From: Candidatus Thiothrix anitrata
GTDB lineage: Bacteria; Pseudomonadota; Gammaproteobacteria; Thiotrichales; Thiotrichaceae
Length of the DNA stretch: 64,000 nucleotides
Assembly (NCBI RefSeq): GCF_017901155.1
Contig: NZ_CP072800.1
Span: forward strand, 1,081,283-1,145,282
Direction of reading: 5' to 3'
Position numbers and translations under genes: made by a program. This document shows, in pieces, positions 36,432 through 45,805 of the stretch. The notes beneath the pieces are model-generated. The model was not told the origin of the DNA and did no database searches. It worked only from the letters and a program-made list of their open reading frames with translations. Numbering within the stretch: position 1 is the first letter of the stretch; the number at the start of each line of letters is the position of its first letter.

Positions 36432-37691
36432 ATGACCGTTAAGAATGCTTTTTACGCACAGTCCGGTGGTGTTACCGCCGTCATCAACGCTTCAGCCTGC
36501 GGCGTGATTGAAACCGCCCGCCAGCACAGCGACAAGATCGGCACAGTATACGCGGGTCAAAACGGCATCATTGGTGCTTTGCTGGAAAACCTGATTGATA
36601 CCAGCAAGGTTTCCGATGCAGATGTTGCAGCCTTGCGCCACACCCCATCCGGCGCATTCGGTTCTTGCCGCTACAAAATGAAGAGTCTGGAAAAGAACAA
36701 GCGCGAATATGACCGTTTGATTGAAGTATTCAAGGCGCATAACATTGGCTACTTCTTCTACAATGGCGGCGGTGACTCTGCTGATACCTGTTTGAAAGTT
36801 TCCCAACTGGCGGATGCGATGGGCTTCCCGATCCAAGCGATTCACGTGCCGAAAACCGTGGATAACGACCTGCCTGTGACCGACAACTGCCCCGGTTTTG
36901 GTTCCGTAGCGAAATACATCGCGGTTTCCACCCGTGAAGCCAGCTACGACGTAGCTTCCATGTGTGCCACTTCCACCAAGATTTTCGTGCTGGAAGTCAT
37001 GGGTCGTCATGCAGGCTGGATTGCCGCAGCAGGTGGTTTGGCAGCCGATGCTAACAACGATATTCCGGTTGTTATCCTGTTCCCTGAAGTTGAGTTCAAT
37101 CAGGAAAAATTCCTGGCGACCGTTGACGCAAAAGTTAAACAGTACGGCTATTGCAGCATCGTGGTGTCCGAAGGTTGCCATTATCCAGATGGCAAATTCC
37201 TAGCGGAACAGGGTACACGTGACTCGTTCGGTCATGCGCAATTGGGCGGTGCAGCACCAGTCGTTGCTAATATGATCAAAGATGCTCTGGGTTACAAATT
37301 CCACTGGGCGGTTGCGGATTACTTACAACGTGCGGCGCGTCACTTGTCGTCCAAGTCTGACGTGGAACAAGCGTATGCGCTGGGCAAAGCTGCGGTTGAG
37401 TTGGCATTGGAAGGCAAAAATTCCGTCATGCCAGCAGTTATCCGTGATTCTAACAATCCGTACACGTGGCACATTGGTTCAGGCGAGTTGAAAGACATTG
37501 CCAACGTCGAAAAAATGATGCCGCTGGATTATATCAGTGCAGATGGCTACGGCATTACCGACGCTTGCCGCGAATACCTGCAACCGTTGATCGAAGGCGA
37601 AGATTATCCGCCATACGAAAACGGTATGCCGAAGTATGTGACGCTGAAGCACGTATTGCTGGATAAAAAGCTGCCAGCATTCGAGCTGTAA
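36432..37691 (+). CDS. pfp: PPi-dependent 6-phosphofructokinase
   Basis: The enzyme interconverts fructose-6-phosphate and fructose-1,6-bisphosphate using PPi instead of ATP. NGGGDSADTC carries Asp where ATP enzymes have the Gly of GGDGS. PKTVDNDLP carries the Lys typical of PPi enzymes instead of the Gly in PGTIDND. MGRHAGW is the fructose-phosphate site. The start at 36432 follows GAGGAG and gives 419 residues. Being reversible, it can serve gluconeogenesis toward glycogen and glycolysis. A strong terminator follows. Confidence 0.93.
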   Translation: MTVKNAFYAQSGGVTAVINASACGVIETARQHSDKIGTVYAGQNGIIGALLENLIDTSKVSDADVAALRHTPSGAFGSCRYKMKSLEKNKREYDRLIEVFKAHNIGYFFYNGGGDSADTCLKVSQLADAMGFPIQAIHVPKTVDNDLPVTDNCPGFGSVAKYIAVSTREASYDVASMCATSTKIFVLEVMGRHAGWIAAAGGLAADANNDIPVVILFPEVEFNQEKFLATVDAKVKQYGYCSIVVSEGCHYPDGKFLAEQGTRDSFGHAQLGGAAPVVANMIKDALGYKFHWAVADYLQRAARHLSSKSDVEQAYALGKAAVELALEGKNSVMPAVIRDSNNPYTWHIGSGELKDIANVEKMMPLDYISADGYGITDACREYLQPLIEGEDYPPYENGMPKYVTLKHVLLDKKLPAFEL

Positions 37692-37711
37692 ACCTTAACT
37701 TCCCCACAAGT

Positions 37712-37746
37712 AACGCCCCTGTTTGCACAACAGGGGCGTTCTTTTT
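37712..37746 (+). terminator. Intrinsic terminator after PPi-PFK
   Basis: AACGCCCCTGTT (37712-37723) pairs perfectly with AACAGGGGCGTT (37729-37740) around TGCAC, followed by CTTTTT. Confidence 0.93.
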
Positions 37747-37790
37747 ATACTGATCGTTTCATACAGTACATACCCCGGTAACTAAAGATC

Positions 37791-38708
37791 ATGGCTGAAA
37801 AACTCGACATTCCTGAGGAATTCCAAAGCTCCCTCATTCCTGAACTGCTGACGGATGACACCACTATCCAGTTTAACTGCCACCCTGGTGTTTCCTGTTT
37901 CAATATTTGCTGTAAGGCTGCAGATGTAACCCTCGCACCGTATGACATCCTGCGCCTGAAAAAACGCTTGGGCATGACTTCCAGCGAATTCCTCGACAAG
38001 CATACCGTGCCGTTTGAGACAGATGGTCACGGCACTCCCGGCATCAAATTGCGTACTGACGACAACAAAACCTGTTTGTTCGTGCGTGAAGAAGGTTGCA
38101 GCGTATATGAAGATCGCCCTGCCGCTTGCCGTTATTACGGGCTGGGGCTGTTATCACACCGTGCGGCAGATACTTACCAAGATGTGCAATATTATTTTCG
38201 CAACAAGGAAGAGCATTGCCAAGGTTGGAATACTGACAAGGTGATGACCGTGCGCGATTACCGTGCCGCACAAGGCGTGCCGGAATACGACGAAATCAAT
38301 CGCGAATGGATGCAGTTGATGCTGAAAAAGAAATCAGCGGGCCCTGCGATTGGCAAGCCTGATCCACTGAGTTTCCAGTTGTATTTCATGGCAAGTTTCG
38401 ACATTGACCGCTTCCGTCGCTTTGTGGAAAGCCCCGCGTTTGCCAAGGCTTACATGATAAGTGATGACGAGCGTACTGCTTTCCAAGATGACGTGGTTTT
38501 GCAGAAATTTGCATTCCGCTTGCTGCGCCAAGTGTTGTTTGATGAGCAAACCATTCCGACGCACGAAAATGTTCTCGAAAAACGTTGGGAAGAGCGTAAG
38601 GATATTATTGAGTTGCGCCATAAGGCTGCGGTGGATTTGCATTTGAAACGCGCCGAAGAAGAACGCCAAGCCGCCTTGAACAGTGGCTTAGAACCCGGCG
38701 CGGTTTAG
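37791..38708 (+). CDS. YkgJ-family cysteine cluster protein
   Basis: The 305-residue protein has the Cys pattern of the family: CHPGVSCFNICCKAADVTL, then CLFVREEGCSVYEDRPAACR about 60 residues later. These eight Cys probably bind a zinc ion or an Fe-S cluster. The C-terminal 150 residues are helical and charged. Members occur widely, with unclear function; several are found near redox enzymes. It has its own transcript between the PFK terminator and the RRM gene. Confidence 0.82.
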   Translation: MAEKLDIPEEFQSSLIPELLTDDTTIQFNCHPGVSCFNICCKAADVTLAPYDILRLKKRLGMTSSEFLDKHTVPFETDGHGTPGIKLRTDDNKTCLFVREEGCSVYEDRPAACRYYGLGLLSHRAADTYQDVQYYFRNKEEHCQGWNTDKVMTVRDYRAAQGVPEYDEINREWMQLMLKKKSAGPAIGKPDPLSFQLYFMASFDIDRFRRFVESPAFAKAYMISDDERTAFQDDVVLQKFAFRLLRQVLFDEQTIPTHENVLEKRWEERKDIIELRHKAAVDLHLKRAEEERQAALNSGLEPGAV

Positions 38709-38887
38709 TAAAAACTAAGCAAGTCACACGAATTTTCAGGTTATTTCGGTTTTATCCGACTGGCGGGCTATCTACCCGCCGGAAAACCTGTATACTGAGC
38801 ACTTCATTTTACATCGTTTCTTTCGAGTCTGCGGGCATCCTGTCTACATCCTCTTGAACGGTTTACGAAAACCTTAAGGAGGTTCTC

Positions 38888-39211
38888 ATGGCTACTAAAC
38901 TTTACGTTGGCAATTTGCCTTATTCCGTCACTCAACAAGGTTTGCAAGAAAAGTTCTCTGCATACGGCGAAGTGACATCTGTTAGCGTTATCACTGACCG
39001 TGATACCGGGCAAAACAAAGGCTTTGCATTCGTAGAAATGTCCAGCAGCAGCGAAGCTCAAAAAGCTATCGACGGCCTGAATGGTGCTGATATGGGCGGT
39101 CGCGGTATGAAAGTTAACGAAGCGAAACCACAAGCACCACGCGATAACAATCGCAGCGGTGGCGGTGGTTTTGGCGGTGGTCGTAGCGGTGGTGGCGGCG
39201 GTCGCTGGTAA
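38888..39211 (+). CDS. RRM-domain RNA-binding protein with Gly-rich tail
   Basis: A single RNA-recognition motif fills residues 1-80, with RNP2 LYVGNLPY and RNP1 KGFAFVEM. A 25-residue Arg/Gly-rich tail follows (SGGGGFGGGRSGGGGGRW). Such proteins are abundant in cyanobacteria and filamentous proteobacteria and often respond to cold or stress. The gene has a strong AAGGAGG site and a 179-base upstream spacer with a GGCGGG/CCCGCC hairpin (38762-38780). Confidence 0.92.
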   Translation: MATKLYVGNLPYSVTQQGLQEKFSAYGEVTSVSVITDRDTGQNKGFAFVEMSSSSEAQKAIDGLNGADMGGRGMKVNEAKPQAPRDNNRSGGGGFGGGRSGGGGGRW

Positions 39212-39243
39212 TAAGCCCTCGGCTTAACCAAGCATTCAAAAAT

Positions 39244-39266
39244 CCGGCTTGTGCCGGTTTTGCTTT
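39244..39266 (+). terminator. Intrinsic terminator after the RRM gene
   Basis: CCGGC (39244-39248) pairs with GCCGG (39253-39257) around TTGT, followed by TTTTGCTTTT. Confidence 0.8.
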
Positions 39267-39308
39267 TGCGACAATCACAACCAAATTAAGAGTTTTAGGG
39301 TAAAAATA

Positions 39309-39797
39309 ATGACTGTTTCTGTCGCTATTATTTCCGATACGCACGGACATCTTGACCCGCGCATTATCGAAATCATCCGTGAGTGTGATTACGCCATTCA
39401 TGCGGGGGATATTTGCGGGAAAATGTTCTCGCGGCAATGCAACCCAAAAGTGCAATGGTGATTGCGGTAGCGGGTAACAACGAACCGCGTTGCATGGTCG
39501 ACTTCCCGTTGCCATCCATCAGCGAGCTGGAATTGCAGGCGGTAAGATTTGCATTGAGCATGGTCACGAACACGGGCATCACACCCTTGCCACGATTCTT
39601 TACGTGCGCAACACCCTGATGCTCGCGTGATTGTTTACGGACATACCCATAAGATGGTGCAAGATAAAAGCGCGCTGCCGTGGGTGGTGAATCCCGGTGC
39701 AGCAGGGCTGACCCGCAATCATGGCGGCGCATCCTGTTTGGTGTTGAGTGCGAATGACCAGACTTGGGATATTCGCGAAATCCGTTTTGCGGATTAA
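39309..39797 (+). CDS. YfcE/MJ0936-type metallophosphoesterase, split by three frameshifts
   Basis: The three frames together encode one protein of about 163 residues. Frame 1 gives VAIISDTHGHLDPRIIEII and IHAGDICG. Frame 2 gives ENVLAAMQPKSAMVIAVAGNNEPRC. The last part gives ICIEHGHEHGHH, VIVYGHTHKM and WVVNPGAAG. These are the five metal-binding blocks of calcineurin-like phosphodiesterases. Restoring one base each near 39421 (G), 39535 (C) and 39616 (C) joins them. All three look like homopolymer losses, so the gene is probably intact in the organism. Its end overlaps the stop of the opposing FKBP gene. Confidence 0.8.
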
Positions 39798-40270
39798 TTT
39801 ACGCCGAGCAATTCAACGTCAAATACCAGCGTGGCGTTTGGTGGAATCACACCGCCCGCGCCACGCGCACCGTAGCCCATTTCCGCAGGGATAATCAGGG
39901 TGCGTTGCCCGCCGATTTTCATGCCTTGGACACCTTGATCCCAGCCTTTGATCACTTGACCACCAGCCAGTGGGAATTGGAAAGGCTGTCCGCGATCACG
40001 GGAGCTATCAAATTTCTTGCCGTGTTTGTCAGCAGCGGCTTCGTCATGCAACCAGCCTGTGTAATGCACAGAAACCATCTTGCCAGCGGTAGCTTCTGCG
40101 CCGTCGCCTACTTTTACATCCGTTTTAACTAAATCGACCATTTTAATATCCGTTGCTTGTGGGGAAGAAGTGCCAGTGGTACTCGTCGTGGCAGTTTTGT
40201 CCGAACATGCTGCCATAAAAACGCTGCCGGAGAGTGCCACAGCCAGTGCTAATAATGTGGTGGTTTTCAT
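39794..40270 (-). CDS. FKBP-type peptidyl-prolyl isomerase lipoprotein
   Basis: The protein starts with a lipoprotein signal (FMAAC) and a Ser/Thr-rich linker. The FKBP domain has VSVHYTGWLHD, KFDSSRDRGQPFQFPLAGGQ, VIKGWDQGVQGMKIGGQRTL and the closing PPNATLVFDVELLGV. The key aromatic and Asp residues of the active site are present. It probably assists folding of periplasmic proteins from a membrane anchor. The start at 40270 (MKTTTLL) removes 11 unconserved codons. Confidence 0.92.
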   Translation of the reverse strand: MKTTTLLALAVALSGSVFMAACSDKTATTSTTGTSSPQATDIKMVDLVKTDVKVGDGAEATAGKMVSVHYTGWLHDEAAADKHGKKFDSSRDRGQPFQFPLAGGQVIKGWDQGVQGMKIGGQRTLIIPAEMGYGARGAGGVIPPNATLVFDVELLGVN

Positions 40271-40289
40271 GTTTATCAATTCCTTGGCA

Positions 40290-40310
40290 AGAAAAAAGGG
40301 CATTATGCCC
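40290..40310 (-). terminator. Intrinsic terminator of the qmo/hdr operon
   Basis: Read on the minus strand, GGGCA-TAA-TGCCC is followed by six T residues. It lies between the hdrB stop and the FKBP start, so it should end the long qmo-hdr transcript. Confidence 0.75.
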
Positions 40311-40348
40311 CCTTTTCCTTAAACGTGCGATAAACGGTTAGTTATCGC

Positions 40349-41248
40349 TTATTTGTCGGCAATTTCACGCAATTTCTTGGATTGGATGATATTGCCATTC
40401 AACGCGGCATCCAGTGCGGAACGCCCGAATGCCACATCCATCAACTGGCTGTAGTACATGACCGGCATATCGAAATTGGTCTTGTAACGCGCATTGATGT
40501 CATCTTGGTAGATTTCAACGTTGGCTTGGCACAGTGGGCAAGGGGTGACGATCATGTTCGCGCCGCTGTCGTAAGCGGATTCGATGATGTCTTTGACCAA
40601 TGCCTGACCTTTTTCGGGTTCGGAGAACATCAGCGCACCGCTACAGCAAGCGACTTTTTTGTCGTACTTGGTGAGGGCTTCCGCACCGAGGGTTTCGACC
40701 ATCTTATCCAGATACATCGGGTTCTCGAACGATTCACCGGCAATTCCGAACGGGCGATTGGTTTGGCAACCGACGTAACCGGCGATTTTCAGCCCTTCCA
40801 GTGGCTTTTTAACCTTGGAACCCAGCACGTCGTAGCCGATGTCTTCGATCAGGACTTCCACCATGTGGCGGACTTTTTTATTGCCCTTGTATTCCAGCTT
40901 CACCGATTGCAGCGCAATATTGGTTTCGGCTTTCAGGGTAGGGTTGTGGTTCAAGCGTTCTTGCACTTCGCGGGTGTTGAGCCAGCAAGCGGCGCAAGTG
41001 GCTACCACGTCCTGATCCGGGTGATGCTTTTCGGACAAGGCCAAGTTACGCGCGGAAAGCGTCATGCGTGGCAGTTCGCCACCGCCCGCATAACCGATGG
41101 ATGCGCCACAGCAGTTCCAATCCGGGATTGGATTCAGCTTGATGTCCAGCTCTTCGCACAGGGTTTCCACCGACTTTTCCAAGTTGGAAGACGATGCTCC
41201 CTTCTGGGAAGAACAGCCGGGGTAGTAAGAATATTCATGCTTTGCCAT
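40349..41248 (-). CDS. hdrB: HdrB-like heterodisulfide reductase subunit in the Qmo complex
   Basis: This 299-residue protein has two CCG-type Cys-rich blocks. The first is WNCCGASIGYAG followed by TCAACWLN. The second is VGCQTNRPFGIAGESFENP, VACCSGALMF and TPCPLCQANV. These bind non-cubane 4Fe-4S clusters in HdrB proteins. The start at 41248 follows GAGGATGAGG. It is the last gene of a four-gene operon with qmoA, qmoB and hdrC. In Apr-linked loci of several sulfur oxidisers, HdrC and HdrB replace the membrane subunit QmoC; no membrane helices are seen here. Confidence 0.9.
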   Translation of the reverse strand: MAKHEYSYYPGCSSQKGASSSNLEKSVETLCEELDIKLNPIPDWNCCGASIGYAGGGELPRMTLSARNLALSEKHHPDQDVVATCAACWLNTREVQERLNHNPTLKAETNIALQSVKLEYKGNKKVRHMVEVLIEDIGYDVLGSKVKKPLEGLKIAGYVGCQTNRPFGIAGESFENPMYLDKMVETLGAEALTKYDKKVACCSGALMFSEPEKGQALVKDIIESAYDSGANMIVTPCPLCQANVEIYQDDINARYKTNFDMPVMYYSQLMDVAFGRSALDAALNGNIIQSKKLREIADK

Positions 41249-41264
41249 TGTTACCTCATCCTCC

Positions 41265-41900
41265 TCATTTCGCGTCAGTGTTGGTGCCGACACGTGCTGC
41301 TTCCAGCTCTTCGGCTTTTTTCAGCATGGCGTGGAAGCCAGAAAGATCGCTAACGCCATGCCCACCGAGCATTTCCATCGGTGACATACGCTTGGCTTTC
41401 ATCATGTTCATACCCAGTTTTTGCTTGCCTAGGGACACTTTCACGCCTTCGGCGAAACCGTCTTTGAAGTACAAGCCTAAACCCAGTTTCAGCTCGTTGA
41501 CACGGCCTTTCTTGATCAGGTTATCCCAGAACATTTGCCCGAATTTTTCGGTCGGCTGGTTCTTGGGTTTCATGCCCATGCGCTTACCGTAGTGCGCCAA
41601 GCCGTGCATGATGTGCGTAATCGGCAGACCACGCGGGCAACGCGCCACACAGTTGTAGCACGAGGTACACATCCACATCGAGGTGGACGACAGTACTTCG
41701 TCACGTTTGTTAGCGCGGATCATCATGAACAGCTCTTGCGGCGGGTGATCCCAGTGCGGCCCCAGCGGGCACGAACCGGAACATACGCCACATTGCATAC
41801 ACATTTTGACCCAGTTGCCTTCCTCGACGTTATCCGTCACTTCTTTGAGGAAGTTGCCTTTGTATTTTTCAACCATCGCTTGATTGACAGCAGTAGTCAT
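41265..41900 (-). CDS. hdrC: HdrC-like iron-sulfur subunit in the Qmo complex
   Basis: The 211-residue protein has two 4Fe-4S motifs, CMQCGVCSGSCPLGPHW and CTSCYNCVARCPRGLP, as in HdrC and the N-terminal part of QmoC. It is soluble and starts at 41900 after GAGGATGCTGG. It probably carries electrons between QmoAB and HdrB. The spacing to its neighbours is 13 to 16 bases. Confidence 0.9.
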   Translation of the reverse strand: MTTAVNQAMVEKYKGNFLKEVTDNVEEGNWVKMCMQCGVCSGSCPLGPHWDHPPQELFMMIRANKRDEVLSSTSMWMCTSCYNCVARCPRGLPITHIMHGLAHYGKRMGMKPKNQPTEKFGQMFWDNLIKKGRVNELKLGLGLYFKDGFAEGVKVSLGKQKLGMNMMKAKRMSPMEMLGGHGVSDLSGFHAMLKKAEELEAARVGTNTDAK

Positions 41901-41913
41901 TCCAGCATCCTCC

Positions 41914-44129
41914 TTAGAACTTGAACGGGCTGAGGCCGACACGGTTAATCACTTCAACCATCTCATCCAGCAGTTTGGGTGCGCGGTCGATGTCGGTAAT
42001 GGCGACTTCATGCACCGCGACGCGATCGGATTCGAGGTTCATGGTAGACAGGGTGTCGCCAATTTTCGCCATCCTAACATGCGCCATTTCCGAGCCTTTG
42101 ACAAAATGGCACTGATAATCTGCGCCTTTTTTGCAGCCCATCATGACCACGCCGTCGTAACCGCTACCCAACGCATCCTTAATCCAGATGGTGTTGGTCG
42201 AACCGAGGCAACGCACTGGAATCACGCGGATAAACGCGCTGGATTCGTTGCGCTTCATCGCTGCCATGTCGAGGGCGGGGTAGGCATCGTTTTCGCAGGC
42301 CAGTACCAGAATACGCGGCTTTTCTTGGAACTCATCCGGCACATCGACGGCTTTCAATTGCGCCCCGACGGTTTCGATGGAGTAATTCTTGAAGGAAATA
42401 ACCTGTACCGGGCAAGCACCCATACACGTACCGCAACGGCGGCAACGCGCTTCGTTGTATTTCGGGTAGCCTTTTTCGTCTTCGTCAATCGCGCCGAACG
42501 GGCATTCCACGGTGCAGCGTTTGCACTGGTACAGCCTTCTTTACGGAATGACGGGAAGCTCAAATCGCCGGAACGTGGGTGTGCAGCGCGACCAATCGCG
42601 GAGTTTTCAATCGCCTGAATCGCTTTCATCACCGCGCCCATCGCGTCGGTTTGCGCTTGCGCGGCATCCATCGGGCGGCGTACCGGGCCTGCGCTGTAGA
42701 TACCCGTGCGGCGGGTTTCATACGGGAAGCAGATGAAATGCGAATCGGTGAAACCATTCACCAATTGCGGCATATCCGGGCCTTGGCGGTAGTTCAGGTT
42801 GAGGATGGATTGGACGGAGACTTTCACTTCGCCGCTTTCATCCTTGTCCTTCATGGTGTCGATGTCAGTACCGGAGTTGGGTAACATGCCCGTCGCCAAT
42901 ACCACCAAATCAGCACCCATCTGCGCGTCTTCGTCAAGGATCAAGTCTTTGAAATTGACTTGCAGCTCATTGCCCTTAACGTCGACTGTGGAGACTTTGC
43001 CTTTACGGAAGGTCACGAATTTATCTTGCGCACTGCGGTAGAAGTTTTCGCCGCCCGCACCCGGTGTACGGATGTCGTCAAACAACACGGTGGTTTCAAT
43101 GTCAGGGTTAGTGTCTTTGAAATACATCGCTTGTTTGATGCTGGTAGCGCAGCAATGACCCGAACAGTAGGACAAATGCCCCTCCTTGGTACTGCGTTGA
43201 CCTGCGCATTGCACGAATACCACGTTTTCGACCACTTTGCCGTCAGCACGTTTGATCGGGCCATCGCCTGCGGCGCGAGCCAGTGCTTCCAGTTCCAGTT
43301 GAGTGACAACGTTCGGCGATTTGCCGTAGCTGAATTCTGGCAGGTTATTGGCATCGTAAGGGGTGAAGCCAGTGGCTTGCACAATCGCGCCAAACTCAGC
43401 GTGCGTACCTGCGCCTACGGTAGAGGCAATATCCACCTCGAAACGACCCGGTGCACCCGCTGTTTTCGCGATGCTGGAATTCAGGTAAACGGTGATTTTG
43501 TCATCCGCTTCCACCGCTGCGATCAAGGCTGCAACGCCGGTATCTTGCGGGTTTTGGAACGGGGAATGTTCTGGCTGGCGTTGCTTGAGTTGCCCCATCA
43601 CGCCGCCCAAACGGTCAGACTTTTCGATAATGCTGGCGTAGTAACCGGCTTTGGAGGCTTCGAGTGCCGCCGTCATGCCGGTAATGCCGCCGCCGACCAC
43701 CATAATGTGGTTGTTTTTGCCTTGCTCACCGCTGGCATCGGCTTGCTGCATCGCTTTGACTTCGGCGCAACCCATGCGGATGTAGTCGGCTGCCATTTCC
43801 TGCGTGGTTTCGTCGTGTTCGCTGCCTTCGGGACGAATCCAGATGACACCTTCACGCAAGTTGACGCGCGCGGTTGGCACTGCACCGAAGTTGAAACTTT
43901 CGGTTTTGGCACGGCGCGAACACGCCATAATGACCGCTTTGGTTACTTTGTCGTCGCCTTCCGCTGCCATGTCGGCTTTGATCATGTCCACGCCTGCCTG
44001 ACTGCACAGGAAGTCGTGGGTCTTGCAGAAGCCAATCCGACCTTCGCGCACGGCTACTGATTCGAGGGATTTAGTGTCAAGACGGTCGCCAATACCGCAA
44101 CCCGTACACAGATAACCACCAATTTTCAT
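41914..44129 (-). CDS. qmoB: QmoB, HdrA-like flavoprotein with ferredoxin domain (one frameshift)
   Basis: QmoB receives or delivers electrons for AprBA. The N-terminal part has CTGCGIGDRLD and a typical HdrA FAD site, IMVVGGGITGMTAALEA, with QCAGQRS and YCSGHCC further on. After an interruption, ferredoxin motifs (CRRCGTCMGACPVQVI) and a C-terminal MvhD-like domain follow (VIPVRCLGSTNTIWIKDAL, MMGCKKGADYQC). One lost base in the G pair at 42528-42529 separates the two parts; restoring it gives GCTQCKRCTVECPFGAI across the join. The full protein is about 739 residues, normal for QmoB. The gene starts one base after qmoA. Confidence 0.9.
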
Positions 44130-44130
44130 C

Positions 44131-45410
44131 TTATGCTCCTGCTACCTGATTGACGACTTGCACCGCACGCAAGGCCGCAGCCGTGGCGTGTTGCACTGCG
44201 CGGTTTACGTCCAGCGCGTCGGAGGCAACCCCAGCCGCAAAAATGCCGCCGTTGCTGTCGTCATGTTCGATGAAGCCTTCATCGTTGACCAGAATCTTGA
44301 TCGGGAAACCTTTGAAATCCACGCTCGGTTCCATGCCCGTTGCCAATACCACCAGATCGTGCGGGTTGGCGTAACGCTTGTAACCTTCGGTATCTACACC
44401 ATGCAGGACAGGGTTGCCGCTGGTTTTGTCTTCCTCAATCTTGGCGACTTTGGATTTGATGAAGCTGACGTTCGGGTTGTTCTGCACGTTTTGGTAGAAA
44501 TCGTCAAAACGGTCAATTGCCCGCATGTCGATGTAGTAAATCGTGGATTTACCGTCGTCACCGAACTTTTCCTGCACGTAGTTGGTTTGCTTGAGGGAAG
44601 CCATGCAGCAAATGCGTGAGCAATGCGCCAGATGGTTTTTGTCCCGCGAACCCGCGCACTGGATAAAGGCGATGTTTTTCGCTTCTTTACCGTCGGATGG
44701 GCGTAGCAATTTGCCGTTGGTGGGCCGCGTGGATCCATCAAGCGTTCAAATTCGACGTTGGTAATGACGTTAGCAAAACGGTCGTAGCCGTAAGCCTGAA
44801 TCTTATTAGCGTCGTAAGGCTTCCAACCTGTCGCAAATACCACCGCACCGGCTTTCAGGTCGAGGGTTTCGACTTGCTGATCCAGCTCGATTGCGCCGTA
44901 TTTGCAGGCTGCTTTGGCAGCGTCGGCTTCGGCAGTGCCAATGATGCGCTGGTCAATCACGTATTGCTGCGGGAATGCCATCGCGTTGGGCAGGTAAACG
45001 CTCTTGCGCTTGCCGAGGTTGTAGTTGAATTCGTCGTCAAATTCAGTCGTGGCGGCCTTGGCGCAGTCGCCGCAAGCGGTGCAATTGCTGTTGACGTAAC
45101 GCGGGTAATGGTCACGGAAACCGTGTAATCACCTTTGTCTCCGCTGATGTTGGACACTTCCGCCTGCGTAATCACCGTGAGATTTTTGTTCATCTTAATG
45201 CGGCGTTGATTGATTTCTTGACCGCAGGTCGGGTGACACATTTTAGGGAAGTATTTGTAAAGCTGGGAAACACGTCCCCCTAAGTAAGGGCGTTTTTCTC
45301 AGCAAAATGACCTGCTTACCCGTTTCGGCTGCTTCGAGTGCAGTGGTCATGCCACTGATACCGCCGCCGACGACGATAATGGTCTGGTTGGTTGCAACGA
45401 CATCCGTCAT
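44131..45410 (-). CDS. qmoA: QmoA, HdrA-like flavoprotein (three frameshifts)
   Basis: The N-terminal FAD motif IIVVGGGISGMTTALEAA is encoded directly before 45408. Downstream pieces in other frames read YLGGRVSQLYKYFPKMCHPT, NCTACGDCAK, AGAVVFATGWKPYDANKI, FIQCAGSRD and LVVLATGMEPS. Joining them needs one base restored near 44723, 45104 and 45289, each in a run of G on the plus strand. The complete protein of about 425 residues is usual for QmoA. A strong GGAGGAG site precedes the ATG at 45410. It is the first gene of the operon and is divergent from hppA. Confidence 0.88.
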
Positions 45411-45805
45411 TGAGGCTCCTCCGTCAAAGACAGTATTTGGGAATCCTTGTGTTAGTACCTGATTTATTTGTCATGTGTACAAATGACAAGCGGGCACTGC
45501 GCGTATTGATCGCAGAGAATACTATATTTACCGCGTTCTATGCCATGCCATACTACCACGAGCGCATGTATATTTTTTAATTTGCAAATAAATAATTTTA
45601 ATCAAGATCCAGAAATGTGATAAATATCAACTATTCATAATATTCTACTTTTCTGATGCTTACCCAATGATTTTACAGGAAAAACTCACTTGACAGCGAT
45701 TCATCGACTATGTTTGAGTGGACGTGACCTTTTTCCGCCATTTCACCACAGTTTGGCGTGTCGACCGTTACTTCATAATTACTATCAATCTTTGGAGGTG
45801 TTCCG
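45411..45805. other. Divergent intergenic region between qmoA and hppA
   Basis: This 395-base spacer is AT-rich from 45560 to 45680 and holds no credible gene. It carries the qmoA ribosome site (45417-45423), the dyad at 45468-45489, and a perfect TTGACA at 45690-45695 facing hppA. No convincing -10 lies at the proper distance from it, so the hppA promoter is only tentative. TTTGGAGG precedes the hppA start. Confidence 0.55.
45468..45489. promoter_or_regulatory. TTGTCAT-N8-ATGACAA dyad upstream of qmoA
   Basis: The 7-bp arms at 45468-45474 and 45483-45489 are exact reverse complements. The dyad centre is about 68 bases upstream of the qmoA start, a usual distance for an operator near a promoter. 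The regulator is unknown. Confidence 0.5.

Noticed and set aside
42960-44060. 366-codon open frame opposite qmoB
   Set aside because: Antisense to clear HdrA/QmoB motifs; no family pattern in the peptide.
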